This document shows positions 1 to 9,566 of a stretch of DNA of 64,000 nucleotides, piece after piece. The notes under the pieces were generated by a model. The model was not told the DNA's origin and searched no databases. It worked only from the letters and a program-made list of their open reading frames with translations. Numbering within the stretch: position 1 is the stretch's first letter; each line of letters opens with the position of its first letter. Both the position numbers and the translations under genes were made by a program. Source of the DNA: Vibrio splendidus (GTDB lineage Bacteria; Pseudomonadota; Gammaproteobacteria; Enterobacterales; Vibrionaceae); contig NZ_AP025509.1 of the NCBI RefSeq assembly GCF_024347615.1, positions 434,001-498,000 of the forward strand, read 5' to 3'.

Positions 1-1529
1 TCTTCGTAACAGTAAGCGCAACAACGGTTGATTATGGAGATGAGCCTGAAGCGTTTGAAGATGGCATCGATTCAGGTGACTTCGAAACTGTGGCGGGTGA
101 TTCCATCATCCTAACTGCTGATGACCTAATCGGTTTAGCTGAGAATGTGGATGCTGACAGCGACGATGAAGTGAAACTGGTTCATCTTGCCGACCGCAGC
201 CAAGGTGAGATTGTCGATAATGGCGATGGCACTTGGACGTTCACACCAGCACCAGGTTTCACGGGCGAAGCAGACATTGCTTACGTAGTTGATAAAGATG
301 GCGTGCTTCATGATGAGCAGACTGGCGTGGTCGTGAAAGAGGGCGATTCACAAGAGAATGCAGCACCAGAAGTTAACAGCATCACAACCACTGAAATCGC
401 AGCCGATGCAACCTTGTCGTTCACTGATGAAGACATGTTAGCGAACCTGACCGATGCAGAAGGCGATAGCTTGAGCATTGAGTCAGTGAGCTTGATGGAA
501 GGTCAGGGCGTAATTGAGAGCGATAACCAAGGTAACTATCAATTCACACCTGCTGAAGACTACACCGGCGATGTTCAAGTTGGGTTTATAGCGACTGATG
601 GCGAAAATCGCATCGAAAGCTTCTTCAATGTGGATATCCAAGGCGGAGATGAAGCAGCGGCGAGTGAAGGTTATGCCTTAGCTGATGATGGTTCACTAAC
701 TATCACGGATGCACAGCTGGTGGATGAGTTGGGCGTGAGTGATTCTGCACAAGTTGTTGATGTTGCAGACGTGAACGATGCTGGCTTCTTTGCCGAATCA
801 GGTGAAGGTGAGTGGACTTACTGGCCGAACGAAGACTTCGATGGCAATTTAGCGATGAATGTTGAAGTTAACGACGGCGGTGAAGTATCAAGTCACAGCG
901 TAAGCATCCAAGTGGCCGATGAATCAGTGCAAAGTGATGAACCACAAGTCCAAGCTGCTCAAGAAACAGAAGAGCAACAAGTGGAAGTGGCTCAACAAGC
1001 TGATGACCAAGCTCAAGATGCTGAAACTGAAGACAGTACAGCAGATGTAACCGCGGCACCGGGCGATACTATTTCTATCTCGATTCCAGATGAGGTGAGT
1101 GGTAACGAATCGGTTGATTACGCTGAAATGTCTGGCTTACCTGAGGGTTCCACTGTGAGCAACGCACTGGATAACGGTGATGGTAGCTTCACTATCAGTG
1201 GCAACTTAGAGCAACCGGTATCCGTTGAACTTCCAGAAGGTTACGAAGGGACTAGCGAAATCCAATTCCAAGGTTACGACGAGTTGGGTAGCTCAATAGA
1301 CGGAGCAAGCGGTTCTGTTGAAGTTGAGGTCGATGATCAATACACCATGCAAGGTTCTACTCAAGAGCAGCAACCGGATATGGCAGGTATGGAATCTGGA
1401 GGCAGCGACTGGACAAGTTCAGGTGGTCAAGATCAAGGTGTTGACTTCACGGATGACTCTGGAAGCTTCGATTCAGATTCTCAAACTGGAACCGATCAAG
1501 GCAACGACTTCGACCAAAGCTCGATTTAA
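1..1529 (+). CDS. C-terminal part of a large cadherin-like repeat surface protein (5' end outside window)
   Basis: The reading frame is open from base 3, so this is the 3' end of a longer gene; the first in-window GTG (90) is not a real start. The roughly 500 visible residues are very acidic and contain at least three repeats with the pattern Asp-Gly-x-W/Y-x-F-x-P-x-x-x-F/Y-x-G (for example NGDGTWTFTP, then DNQGNYQFTP), typical of tandem-95 / cadherin-like beta-sandwich repeats of secreted adhesins. The last ~200 residues change to a Gln/Glu/Asp/Ser-rich low-complexity tail ending in FDQSSI. I see no RTX nonapeptides, LPXTG or membrane anchor in this part. Probable role is surface adhesion or biofilm matrix; this is inferred from repeat type only. 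A hairpin terminator follows. Confidence 0.75.
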   Translation, partial: FVTVSATTVDYGDEPEAFEDGIDSGDFETVAGDSIILTADDLIGLAENVDADSDDEVKLVHLADRSQGEIVDNGDGTWTFTPAPGFTGEADIAYVVDKDGVLHDEQTGVVVKEGDSQENAAPEVNSITTTEIAADATLSFTDEDMLANLTDAEGDSLSIESVSLMEGQGVIESDNQGNYQFTPAEDYTGDVQVGFIATDGENRIESFFNVDIQGGDEAAASEGYALADDGSLTITDAQLVDELGVSDSAQVVDVADVNDAGFFAESGEGEWTYWPNEDFDGNLAMNVEVNDGGEVSSHSVSIQVADESVQSDEPQVQAAQETEEQQVEVAQQADDQAQDAETEDSTADVTAAPGDTISISIPDEVSGNESVDYAEMSGLPEGSTVSNALDNGDGSFTISGNLEQPVSVELPEGYEGTSEIQFQGYDELGSSIDGASGSVEVEVDDQYTMQGSTQEQQPDMAGMESGGSDWTSSGGQDQGVDFTDDSGSFDSDSQTGTDQGNDFDQSSI

Positions 1530-1610
1530 TCGAGAGGGCTTAGTTTTAGTCTGAACCGACATTTAGTCTAAACCAACAAGTAGATAGGGCAGCGTAAAGT
1601 TGCCCTGAGC

Positions 1611-1650
1611 AAAGCCATGTAGAGTGACCTTTGCATGGCTTTCTTGTTTG
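1611..1650 (+). terminator. Rho-independent terminator after the surface protein
   Basis: AAAGCCATG (1611-1619) pairs with CATGGCTTT (1634-1642), followed by the T-rich stretch TCTTGTTTG. A smaller hairpin (GGGCA/TGCCC) lies just upstream, near 1587-1604. Confidence 0.7.
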
Positions 1651-1741
1651 TCGCTGAGATTCATTCTTTGGCTTCAAAAAACTTGAGAATCCACAAGAAT
1701 GTTCTTAGTTACTATAGAGAGAGTTAAAAAGGAGTGAGGGC

Positions 1742-2095
1742 ATGTATCGTTATGTCAGTTCACCGCAAGCGTCGAAGTACATAGTGCCACCGCCTCAACA
1801 TCGTGAGTTGTCGAGTGTGGATGTGCCTGAGTCCGAATTAGAGATGCGAGAAATATTGAACAATTGGTTTGCTGATGGTTTAGCGCCCATTATTGAAAGT
1901 GAAGATGACTACATCTCTGCGAGCGAACACGTTCGATTTGAAAAGCTTAGCCGCACCGTTGGGATGCTGTTGAGAAACAAAGATTATTATTTTGCGGCTA
2001 AGCGGATTTTATCTGTGTGGGAACAAGATTGCCTTGAAACCACTTACATCAATTATCTCATTTTACGCAGTGAGCGAGTCACTTCTTTAAGGTAA
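1742..2095 (+). CDS. conserved hypothetical protein, 117 aa
   Basis: The ORF starts with ATG behind a strong ribosome binding site (AAGGAGTGAGGGC). The product has no signal peptide or membrane segment and looks like a small soluble, mainly helical protein. I do not recognise a domain. It stands alone between the terminator of the surface protein and the convergent sigma-factor gene. The good RBS and normal composition support a real gene; its function is unknown. Confidence 0.6.
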   Translation: MYRYVSSPQASKYIVPPPQHRELSSVDVPESELEMREILNNWFADGLAPIIESEDDYISASEHVRFEKLSRTVGMLLRNKDYYFAAKRILSVWEQDCLETTYINYLILRSERVTSLR

Positions 2096-2196
2096 ATGAA
2101 TGCTGTGGCATTTGCCAATAGCGATTAGCCATTTAGGGTTCGTGTTCTTACGATCTTTTTGTTTTTCTACCGAATTAGGTAAACAAAACAGGCAAA

Positions 2197-2224
2197 CAAA
2201 AAGGGCAAGCTTTGAGGCTCACCC
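2197..2224 (-). terminator. terminator downstream of the sigma-factor gene
   Basis: On the minus strand GGGTGAGC pairs (with two wobble pairs) with GCTTGCCC around a six-base loop and is followed by TTTTTG. It lies about 100 bp past the stop of the sigma-factor gene. Confidence 0.5.
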
Positions 2225-2327
2225 TTAAGGTTCTTTCTTTAATTAACGTTGTTGCTCTCAATTAACGATGCTTTTGTCTAACGTTATTGTTTTACCTGTC
2301 GTTATTACTTCTCAGTAGGGTTGAGAC

Positions 2328-3224
2328 TTACACCCAACCATCAAATTTGAGTCGTTTTTGAATTCTCTCGACTGCTTCTTTCTGCATTTGTCTAACACGC
2401 TCATTAGAAACATTCACATCTTGCATTTGTCCCACCTCAGACAGTGTTTTCACCTTGTTATCAAAGAAACCAAAACGGTGAATGAGAACCTTCTGTAATT
2501 TGGGTGGCAGTGTGTTTATGATTTGCTCTAGAGCTTGGGTAAAAGACTGATCTTCACAATCTTTTTGCGGGTCAGGGATATACTCACTTTCACACTGTTC
2601 AAGTACTATCGATGCGTGGCTGATACCAACCGTTGTTGTCACGTCAATAAACCCGCTAAGCGCTACGAGTTGGTCGACACGTTTTGCCTTAACGCCAGAG
2701 CTGTCTGACAACTCTGAAATAGAAATCTCTTTACTCATTTTTTTACTTACATCGAGCTTCTTGGACGCGAGGCTATTTATTTCTTTGCATACGTGGGCGG
2801 GCAATCGGACAGTACGACCTTTGTTCATCAATGCCGCTTCAATATTCTCTCGAATCCACCATACGGCGTAAGTCGAAAAGCGATAACCGGGTTCGGGGTC
2901 GTATTTATCGATTGCTTTGATTAAGCCGATGTTACCTTCCTTGATCAGGTCGAGCAGCGTGAAGTTGTTGCCTTTACGTTTTAGGTAACTCTTTGCGATT
3001 TTTACAACAAGTCGCAGGTTTGATTCGATCATGATGTCACGTGCTTGCTTGTCACCAGCGCGATTCAATTTTGCGTAATACACCTCATCTTCACGCGACA
3101 GCAGATCAATCCCCACAATATCCTTTAGATAGTGAGCATAAGGTTCTGCAGTGGTAGAAAATGATTCGGTAATGGGTGTTTCATCCGTGAGCCCCTGAAA
3201 CGCAGCAAAACTGTCATTGTTCAT
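2328..3224 (-). CDS. RpoS-like alternative sigma-70 factor (RpoQ/RpoX-like), 298 aa
   Basis: Group 2 sigma-70 factor. Region 2 is intact (residues ~50-120: [16 protein letters not shown], then [19 protein letters not shown]), region 3 follows (VRLPAHV...), and the C-terminal region 4 helix-turn-helix is present but divergent ([22 protein letters not shown]). At 298 residues it is shorter than typical RpoS (~330), lacking much of the N-terminal part. Vibrios carry RpoS paralogues called RpoQ (V. fischeri, quorum-sensing linked) and RpoX (V. alginolyticus); this fits that group, but I cannot say which. The start ATG has a very strong RBS (AAGGACAAGGAA). A perfect inverted repeat lies about 60-80 bp upstream, and a histidine phosphotransfer/response regulator pair is the next upstream locus. 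Confidence 0.85.
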   Translation of the reverse strand: MNNDSFAAFQGLTDETPITESFSTTAEPYAHYLKDIVGIDLLSREDEVYYAKLNRAGDKQARDIMIESNLRLVVKIAKSYLKRKGNNFTLLDLIKEGNIGLIKAIDKYDPEPGYRFSTYAVWWIRENIEAALMNKGRTVRLPAHVCKEINSLASKKLDVSKKMSKEISISELSDSSGVKAKRVDQLVALSGFIDVTTTVGISHASIVLEQCESEYIPDPQKDCEDQSFTQALEQIINTLPPKLQKVLIHRFGFFDNKVKTLSEVGQMQDVNVSNERVRQMQKEAVERIQKRLKFDGWV

Positions 3225-3643
3225 TTCCTTGTCCTTTTTTAGCCGACTGAACGTTTTATTTATTTATTTTATTATTATGCTACCAAGTGATTAACACTTG
3301 GTTTCATTAGAGTGTAGATAACAGTTTTTTCTTTACCAATAAATAAAATGCAATTTCGTATGTTTGTGTCACAAAAAGATATACAAATATTTAACTATTT
3401 TGCATCTCATCAAGTCTGTTGGTTTTTCATTTAAAACATCAATATAGCGGGTTTATAAAACGCGCGTTATGCATCAGTTCATCTAGATAAATAGGATGAA
3501 TTTATAGGTATGGGCTGGCTGTATAATTGATAGGGGAAATGAGGCGAAAATTGCAAGAGTAGAGGTTCAATGTTTCCAAGTACCTCAACTCTTTTAGTTG
3601 TTTAGATTATAAAGTATCGCCACGTAAGTCTTAATTCTATCGG
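3225..3643. other. AT-rich intergenic region, 419 bp
   Basis: This holds the promoter region of the sigma-factor gene and the downstream end of the Hpt gene. It contains the perfect inverted repeat at 3282-3302. I see no small ORF with a good RBS and no convincing terminator for the Hpt gene. Confidence 0.6.
3282..3302. promoter_or_regulatory. perfect inverted repeat upstream of the sigma-factor gene, probable operator
   Basis: ACCAAGTG and CACTTGGT are separated by five bases (ATTAA), a 21-bp perfect dyad 58-78 bp upstream of the sigma-factor start codon. The length and position suit a dimeric regulator. It does not match the LuxR/HapR-type consensus. The binding protein is unknown. Confidence 0.5.
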
Positions 3644-3976
3644 CTAATAAGTGCTAAGAACCTCATCGATTTGCTGATTGATGATCTTCATTTCGCTGTA
3701 GATAACGGAAAGATCATCATCTTGTGGTGCAAGCTTGTTGAATGTGTTTTGTTCAACTCTTTCTAATGCAACAGTCGCCGTTTCTTCCCCAAAACTGGCT
3801 AGGATGCCTTTTAAGGTGTGCACGGTAAAATGAAGCTTGCCCCAATCCTGTTGTTGAACCAACTCTTCGATCTCTTGTAGCGAATTGCCATGGTCTTCTT
3901 GATATGTAGACAAAACGGCGTAAATGACTTCTCTGTCGTTGTCTAAGTAGGCGTTTAAAGCATCAAAGTCTAGCAT
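3644..3976 (-). CDS. histidine phosphotransfer (Hpt) domain protein, 110 aa
   Basis: Single Hpt domain with the phosphoacceptor motif HTLKG; the His is residue 53 from the chosen start. I chose the ATG at 3976 because AGGAG lies 5-6 bases ahead of it; the ORF could extend 7 codons further upstream, where no RBS is seen. The start overlaps the end of the response-regulator gene by 7 bases, so the two are translationally coupled. It probably passes phosphate to or from the adjacent receiver protein or a hybrid kinase elsewhere. No kinase gene is nearby. Confidence 0.85.
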   Translation of the reverse strand: MLDFDALNAYLDNDREVIYAVLSTYQEDHGNSLQEIEELVQQQDWGKLHFTVHTLKGILASFGEETATVALERVEQNTFNKLAPQDDDLSVIYSEMKIINQQIDEVLSTY

Positions 3977-5559
3977 GTGGACTCCTGTCGGCTGCATGTT
4001 GAAAATGGGCTGGGCGGCTTAGTAGAAAAACCAGATCTTAATGAATCACTGAGCCATTGGCTCCATCTTGGTGGAAGCTCTAGCTGCGCGAGCTGTTTCA
4101 AGTATTCGTGTCTAAGGTTTTCTTCTATATGAGCTTTATGGACGGCATATATATAGTCAAGTTTCGCCGCAATTGAATATGGGTAATTGTGAATGTAGTC
4201 CTTTAGTTCTTGGATGGAATCGGAATTTTCGATATTTACACAAGTAGAAGGGTCTACATCTTGTGATTCGAGTTGATGGTTTATTGTTTCCCCTCGAGCT
4301 TTTAAGCACTCTGCAACTAAGTGGTACAGGGAGTACTCGCCAAAGTGAGTTAAAAGAGGCAGCAATTGAAGCAATAAGTGAGTGGGTTGGTTATAAAAGT
4401 TATTTGCTAACAGTGTCGAGGCTCGAATCACTTTCTTGTGAGCAACTTGAGGGCTGTTCTCAATGAGTAAAATATTACTTTGAAATAGGGCAAGGCTGGC
4501 CAGAACTTGTTGCTGTTGTTTTACCGGAAGTTTGAGATTTACCAACTCTGTGAATTGATTAGCATGTTCCAGCAGAATACGTTTGTACTTTAATTGAGTC
4601 TCACGTTGGTAGGTCGCCTTTAGTGAACTGAAGTGAGCGCTAATGGAATGAATAATATCAATATCGGCAGACGATATATGCGTCGCGTACATGTCACCAA
4701 GCTTGATAAGCATCAGGGTGTTGTCGACGTTTTCTGCCAAGTCGATTGCTCTTATCGCACGGTGACTGATGCTAGGTGTCATTTCAAACGCTCTTATGGC
4801 CAGTTTAAGTGCGGGCAGTAACATATTATGTTTTTCATAAATGCAGCTTAAACAATCAATAACGTTTAATGACAACGGCTGAGCAATCAGGTAATTGTGG
4901 AGCTTTTCTATGGCTAGGTTCGGTTTACCCAAGCTGTCTAGAATTAATGCCTCTGCGACTAATTTGGTCGGGTGCATTTTCGTGTTCGAGTTGTTGATTG
5001 TGCTTGAAAGCAAATCCCATTCTTTGCCTCCAATTAAGTGTTCAATCAACGTCGCTTCAAACTGAACGCTATTGCCATTAGGGGAGATCGCTAACGCTTG
5101 TGTCAATCGTTCCAGATTAGTGATCGGATATAAGTCATTCAGTTGGGTGAGTTTCTTCGAAACGGACACAGCACTTTGAATCTTCTTGCCTAAAGATTGA
5201 GTATTGATCGGTTTAGAAACAAAGTGATGTGCTTCGCCAGAAAGGGCTGTCAATACGGTTTCCTGACGCATATCCCCAGAAACAAGAATTGTGGCGACTG
5301 TATGATCGATGAGCCTGTTTCGATAGAGGATCCCCAAAAGCTCAAACCCCGTGAAGGATTGCTCTAAGTGGTAATCGATGAGGAGTACATGAAATGAGTG
5401 CGTCTCGACCGCCTTGATGGCTTGTCGATAATCGGTCGCAATAAAGATGCAATCATGTGAAATGCCCAAGCTCGAGAGTTGCTGCTTAATAAGTATTGTT
5501 GCGCTCTTAGAGTCGTCGACAATCAAAACCCGCAGGTCTGTTGGTAAGGTCAAATCCAT
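3970..5559 (-). CDS. response regulator with TPR-like output region, ~529 aa
   Basis: The N-terminal CheY-like receiver domain (residues ~10-130) has the acidic pair Asp15-Asp16, phosphoacceptor Asp62 (LLIDYHLE) and conserved Lys116 (VSKP). The remaining ~390 residues are helical, with repeated pattern suggestive of degenerate tetratricopeptide repeats; there is no DNA-binding, GGDEF or EAL domain. I prefer the ATG at 5559 (GAGG three bases ahead) to the upstream TTG at 5574. It forms an operon with the overlapping Hpt gene. The output is therefore likely protein-protein interaction; partner unknown. Confidence 0.8.
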   Translation of the reverse strand: MDLTLPTDLRVLIVDDSKSATILIKQQLSSLGISHDCIFIATDYRQAIKAVETHSFHVLLIDYHLEQSFTGFELLGILYRNRLIDHTVATILVSGDMRQETVLTALSGEAHHFVSKPINTQSLGKKIQSAVSVSKKLTQLNDLYPITNLERLTQALAISPNGNSVQFEATLIEHLIGGKEWDLLSSTINNSNTKMHPTKLVAEALILDSLGKPNLAIEKLHNYLIAQPLSLNVIDCLSCIYEKHNMLLPALKLAIRAFEMTPSISHRAIRAIDLAENVDNTLMLIKLGDMYATHISSADIDIIHSISAHFSSLKATYQRETQLKYKRILLEHANQFTELVNLKLPVKQQQQVLASLALFQSNILLIENSPQVAHKKVIRASTLLANNFYNQPTHLLLQLLPLLTHFGEYSLYHLVAECLKARGETINHQLESQDVDPSTCVNIENSDSIQELKDYIHNYPYSIAAKLDYIYAVHKAHIEENLRHEYLKQLAQLELPPRWSQWLSDSLRSGFSTKPPSPFSTCSRQESTC

Positions 5560-5747
5560 TTTCCTCAATACCAAATGTTATGTTTAATTTAGGTGTCAGG
5601 TTGCACATTGTCAAGGTGCCTATATCACATACAAACACTCAATAAACTATTGGTAATTAAAGAGTATTCGATAACATTTATGAAAGCCTTCAAACGTAGG
5701 CTACGTTTACCTTATTTTTGTGGGGTTATCCGTGTTTTAGAAATAAA

Positions 5748-5777
5748 AAAGAGGTAAGCCGATAAGCTTACCTCTTT
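5748..5777 (-). terminator. terminator after the EmrB-like gene
   Basis: AAAGAGGTAAGC pairs perfectly with GCTTACCTCTTT around a six-base loop. On the minus strand it is followed by a T-run (TTTTTTATTT), so it ends the efflux operon; it may also work in the other direction. Confidence 0.8.
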
Positions 5778-5844
5778 GTTTTCTTACTCGATTGTTTATT
5801 CGAAATGTTGCCTTTTTTGAAGATTTACTTACTAAAAACCAGCG

Positions 5845-7395
5845 CTAATCACGCATGTTCAAAATCAATACTGCCGCTAGAGCCAAGAACGCCGTCATCA
5901 TTAAGAACACATCGTTGTAAGCCATAATGGCAGCGTCACGTTGCATTGTACCAAGTAAGCTTGCTTGCGCTTGTTGCATCGCCGTTGCGGCATCACTTCC
6001 TGACTGAATGAAAAATGCTTGTTGTTGCTGAAGCGTCTGCCAACCAAGTTGACTCACGGAAGGTAACGACTCCTTGATGTGAGCCAGATGCTCACGGGTT
6101 TTGTTGTCGAGTAGCGTAGCGATAATCGCGATGCTGAAAGCGCCACCTAAGTTTCTCATTACGTTGGTTAACGTTGATGCATCTGGTGTATCCATTTTAC
6201 TGATGTTTTTCATGGCAACCAAAGACAGCGGAACCATAATAAATGGGCTACCGATAGCACGCAGAACCATAGACAAAATCAGCTGTTGCCCACCAAAATC
6301 GATTGTCATGTGCGTATTCACGTAACAACTGAAACCGAACATTGCGAAGCCAAAGGTCACCAAGTACTTAGGCTTAATTATCTGTGTTAGCTTGGGCACA
6401 ATTGGGAATATCAGAAGCTGTGGGAAACCCATCCACATTAGCACTTCACCAATTTCCATCGCGTTATATTGCTGAATTTGAGTGAGATACATCGGCAGCA
6501 CATAGATAGAGCCAAGCAACGCCATCCCCAAAATCAAATAGGCGATACAGGACATAGCAAACTGCCCATCCCGCAATAGCCGCAGGTTAACCAATGGCTT
6601 TTTGTGTTGGAGTTCGTTTATAACGAAATAAACCAAACTCACCGCCGACACGATACTCAAGCCAATAATAAAGCTCGAACTGAACCACTCTTCACGGTTA
6701 CCTTCTTCTAGTACCACTTCCAAACAACCTAGCCCTAACGCCATGGTGGCAATACCAAACCAGTCCGCTTTTTTCAGGGTGCCAAGGTCGAGCTTTTCAT
6801 CATCCAAGCCATATCGGATCATGGTGATCACAAGCAAAGCGGGCGGAATATTGATGTAGAAAATATAGTGCCATGAAAAGTTCTCCGTCAGCCAACCACC
6901 AAATGTTGGGCCGATCGATGGAGCAAAGGTCGCGGTTACGCCAAACAGTGCCATACCCACGGCACGTTTGTTAACAGGCAATAACTGAATCACTAACGAG
7001 AAAGCAAGCGGGATTAAAGCGCCACCACTGAAGCCTTGCATCGCCCGGAACACGATCATCGAGGTCATGTTCCAAGAAAACGAACACAACAAAGATGAAA
7101 TGGTGAAAATGGCCGTCGTCCACGTGATATAACGGCGTTTACCGAGTGCTTTGGAAAGCCAACCACTGAGTGGAATAGCAATCATCTCTGCGACTAGATA
7201 AGACGTAGAGATCCACGAACTTTCATCTAAGGTGGCAGACAGCGCGCCTTGAATATCTTTGAGAGACGAGTTGGTGATCTGAATATCCAAAATCGCCATA
7301 AACGCGCCAATCAAACCGCCAAATAGGGCGATCCAATGACGTCTTGAAACCTCGCCATCATCATTAGTGTGGGTGACAACACCAGCGTTACTCAT
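5845..7395 (-). CDS. EmrB/QacA-type (DHA2) MFS drug efflux transporter, 516 aa
   Basis: Inner-membrane proton antiporter of the 14-helix DHA2 family. Visible features are an early Asp-containing membrane helix (AFMAILDIQITNSSL), the family sequence RAMQGFSGGALIPLAFS near residue 120, and a last helix near the C-terminus (LALAAVLIL). Length is typical of EmrB (~510). It begins 3 bp after the HlyD-type adaptor gene, making an EmrAB-type pair that would span the envelope with a TolC-like outer-membrane channel, not encoded here. Substrate is unknown. The divergent LysR gene is the likely regulator. Confidence 0.9.
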   Translation of the reverse strand: MSNAGVVTHTNDDGEVSRRHWIALFGGLIGAFMAILDIQITNSSLKDIQGALSATLDESSWISTSYLVAEMIAIPLSGWLSKALGKRRYITWTTAIFTISSLLCSFSWNMTSMIVFRAMQGFSGGALIPLAFSLVIQLLPVNKRAVGMALFGVTATFAPSIGPTFGGWLTENFSWHYIFYINIPPALLVITMIRYGLDDEKLDLGTLKKADWFGIATMALGLGCLEVVLEEGNREEWFSSSFIIGLSIVSAVSLVYFVINELQHKKPLVNLRLLRDGQFAMSCIAYLILGMALLGSIYVLPMYLTQIQQYNAMEIGEVLMWMGFPQLLIFPIVPKLTQIIKPKYLVTFGFAMFGFSCYVNTHMTIDFGGQQLILSMVLRAIGSPFIMVPLSLVAMKNISKMDTPDASTLTNVMRNLGGAFSIAIIATLLDNKTREHLAHIKESLPSVSQLGWQTLQQQQAFFIQSGSDAATAMQQAQASLLGTMQRDAAIMAYNDVFLMMTAFLALAAVLILNMRD

Positions 7396-7398
7396 GGT

Positions 7399-8463
7399 CT
7401 AGCCTCGTTTATCGATGGTCGCTACCACAGACAAACCAGGAAGCAGTCGACCTTTCAATTCTTGCTGATCTGGAATGATGATTTTCACCGGTACACGTTG
7501 AACGATTTTAGTGAAGTTACCTGTCGCGTTTTCTGGCGGCAGTAGCGCAAACTTTGCACCAGTGGCAGGGGAGAAGCTGTCGACAACGCCTTCGAGTGGT
7601 TGTCCCGGAAAGGCATCTAGTTCGACTTCTACCGTTTGGCCTTTGTGAATGCCGCTTAGCTGTGTTTCTTTGAAGTTAGCTTCAATCCACACTTGGTTGT
7701 TTGGTACCAAGCTCATCAATGGAGCGCCGGCTTGAATCAACAGACCTTCTCGCACGCTGCGTTTGCCAATTACACCATCTGCTGGCGCGTAAACTTTGGT
7801 GTAATCAAGGTTAAGTTGTGCTTGATCTCTTTGTGCTTGAGCTTCAGTCACGGATGCGTTTGCTTGTTCGATTTCACTCGCAATCACGATTAGCTGATCA
7901 TTACTTGCGACGAGGTTTGCTTTTGCTTCTTCAAGTTCTGCTTGGGTGACTTTTTGTTGTGCGACCATGCTGTCTACTTCATCTTGCGAAGCATAGTTAC
8001 GCTTTAATAAGCTACGAGAACGCACGACTTGTTGGATTGCACGCTCGTATTCAGCTTGTGCGGAATCAACACGGCTCTCGGCTTGATTTATTTGGCTACG
8101 TTGTAACGTTTGTTGAGCGATAAGGTTGTGTACGCTTGATTGAACGACGCTTAAATGCGCATTCGCCTGAGCAAGTGCAGATTGGTAATCACGATCATCA
8201 ATTTGAACCAACAAGTCACCTTGTTTAACCGATTGGTTATCACTCACGTAAGACTTAACAATATAACCCGACACCTTCGGGCTAATATTAGTGATGTCGC
8301 CTTGTAGGTAGGCATTGTCGGTAGATTCAAAGTATTGGCCATAGCCGTACCAATATCCGGCGCCAGCTAGACCTAATGACAGCATGATCGCAGTAGCAAT
8401 AAGCGGAGCTTTTTTACGTTTTTTTGTGCTTACTGATTGCGAAGCGTTGTTGTTCTCTGTCAT
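7399..8463 (-). CDS. EmrA/HlyD-type membrane fusion protein, 354 aa
   Basis: Periplasmic adaptor of a tripartite efflux pump. It has a basic N-terminus, one membrane anchor (residues ~20-40), the lipoyl-like half motif (VSGYIVKSYVSDNQSVKQGDLLVQID), a long alpha-helical coiled-coil hairpin rich in Gln/Ala (residues ~80-200), and the second lipoyl/beta-barrel half (YAPADGVIGKRSVREG). Length and order match EmrA. First gene of a two-gene operon with the DHA2 transporter and divergent from a LysR regulator. Confidence 0.9.
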   Translation of the reverse strand: MTENNNASQSVSTKKRKKAPLIATAIMLSLGLAGAGYWYGYGQYFESTDNAYLQGDITNISPKVSGYIVKSYVSDNQSVKQGDLLVQIDDRDYQSALAQANAHLSVVQSSVHNLIAQQTLQRSQINQAESRVDSAQAEYERAIQQVVRSRSLLKRNYASQDEVDSMVAQQKVTQAELEEAKANLVASNDQLIVIASEIEQANASVTEAQAQRDQAQLNLDYTKVYAPADGVIGKRSVREGLLIQAGAPLMSLVPNNQVWIEANFKETQLSGIHKGQTVEVELDAFPGQPLEGVVDSFSPATGAKFALLPPENATGNFTKIVQRVPVKIIIPDQQELKGRLLPGLSVVATIDKRG

Positions 8464-8591
8464 TTTTTATTTCTCATTTTGTTTTTATTTAGATGTAACG
8501 AATTGTAAATGAATTCGATTGATTGATAAGATAGGAAAAAAAGGAAACACTGTTGCAGTAATCTTACCAATAGGGCTTTTGGAGAAGTACG

Positions 8592-9494
8592 ATGGACTTA
8601 AATGCTGTGACTGTTTTTACACAAGTTGTTGATTGTGGGAGTTTCACGCACGCAGCTGAAGCATTGAACATGACCAAGTCGACCGTCAGCCGAAAGCTTG
8701 ACGAGCTCGAGCAGCACCTAGGTGTGAGGTTGATCACTCGTTCGACACGAAGTTTAGTTTTAACGCCAGAGGGTGAGCGCTTTTATCAGTCGAGCATGCA
8801 GATGCAAGAGATCATGAACCAAGCTGAGTTAGAGGTTTCTGCCAATCAGGATTTGATCCGAGGGCAGTTGAAAGTTGTGTTGCCTGTCGAATTGGGACAT
8901 CAAGTATTAGCCACATACATCCACAGTTTCCTAAAAGAGCACCCAAACGTGACTTTGAACTTAGAACTGTCGAATCGAGAAGTTGACATCATTGCAGAGG
9001 GGATCGATCTTTACGCGCAAATTGGTGAGTTGGTGGATTCGAGCTTGGTTTCTCGCTACCTCACAACATCGAAGCGTGTATTGGTAGCCAGCCCTGAGTA
9101 TTTAGAGCAGTTCGATGAAATCTCTTCGCCCAATGATCTTGAACCGCCATTCAGAATGATTGAGGTGGTGAACAAGGCGGCACGTCTACCTAAGTGGCAT
9201 TTGCAATTAGAAGGCGGAGAGTCGATTTTGATCGATCTGCCGTGTCAGTTACGGGTGAATACCATCACGGCATGCCTAACAGCTTGTGTGGATGGGCTCG
9301 GCTTGGCGGTGCTTCCTGAATTCATTTGTCGGGAACACTTCAAGACAGGTAAGCTGATTCGTTTGTTACCTGAATATGAGATGCCAGAAGTTTCAGTAAG
9401 CCTAGTGTATGCAGACAGGCAGTTGATGCCGAAACGTAAAAAGGTCTTTATCGACTATCTACTGACTGCCTTTCAAAATAGGAAGCAAAAGTAA
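8592..9494 (+). CDS. LysR-family transcriptional regulator, 300 aa
   Basis: N-terminal winged helix-turn-helix (residues ~1-60: FTHAAEALNMTKSTVSRKLDELEQHLGVRL) followed by a LysR substrate-binding domain. The RST-R-S-LTPEG context is typical of the CrgA/AaeR-like subgroup. It is transcribed away from the EmrAB-type operon with a 128-bp shared promoter region, the classical arrangement for a LysR regulator and its target. Inducer unknown. A TTAGGC/GCCTAA inverted repeat without a T-run follows the gene. Confidence 0.9.
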   Translation: MDLNAVTVFTQVVDCGSFTHAAEALNMTKSTVSRKLDELEQHLGVRLITRSTRSLVLTPEGERFYQSSMQMQEIMNQAELEVSANQDLIRGQLKVVLPVELGHQVLATYIHSFLKEHPNVTLNLELSNREVDIIAEGIDLYAQIGELVDSSLVSRYLTTSKRVLVASPEYLEQFDEISSPNDLEPPFRMIEVVNKAARLPKWHLQLEGGESILIDLPCQLRVNTITACLTACVDGLGLAVLPEFICREHFKTGKLIRLLPEYEMPEVSVSLVYADRQLMPKRKKVFIDYLLTAFQNRKQK

Positions 9495-9566
9495 CGGGGA
9501 AAACCTTAGCGGGTAAATAAGTGCTTAGGCTTCCTATTAATCGCTTTTGCCTAAACCGTATTGAAG

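Noticed and set aside
1..1529. Calling the first protein an RTX toxin/adhesin
   Set aside because: No GGxGxDxUx nonapeptides in the visible part; only cadherin-like repeats are seen.
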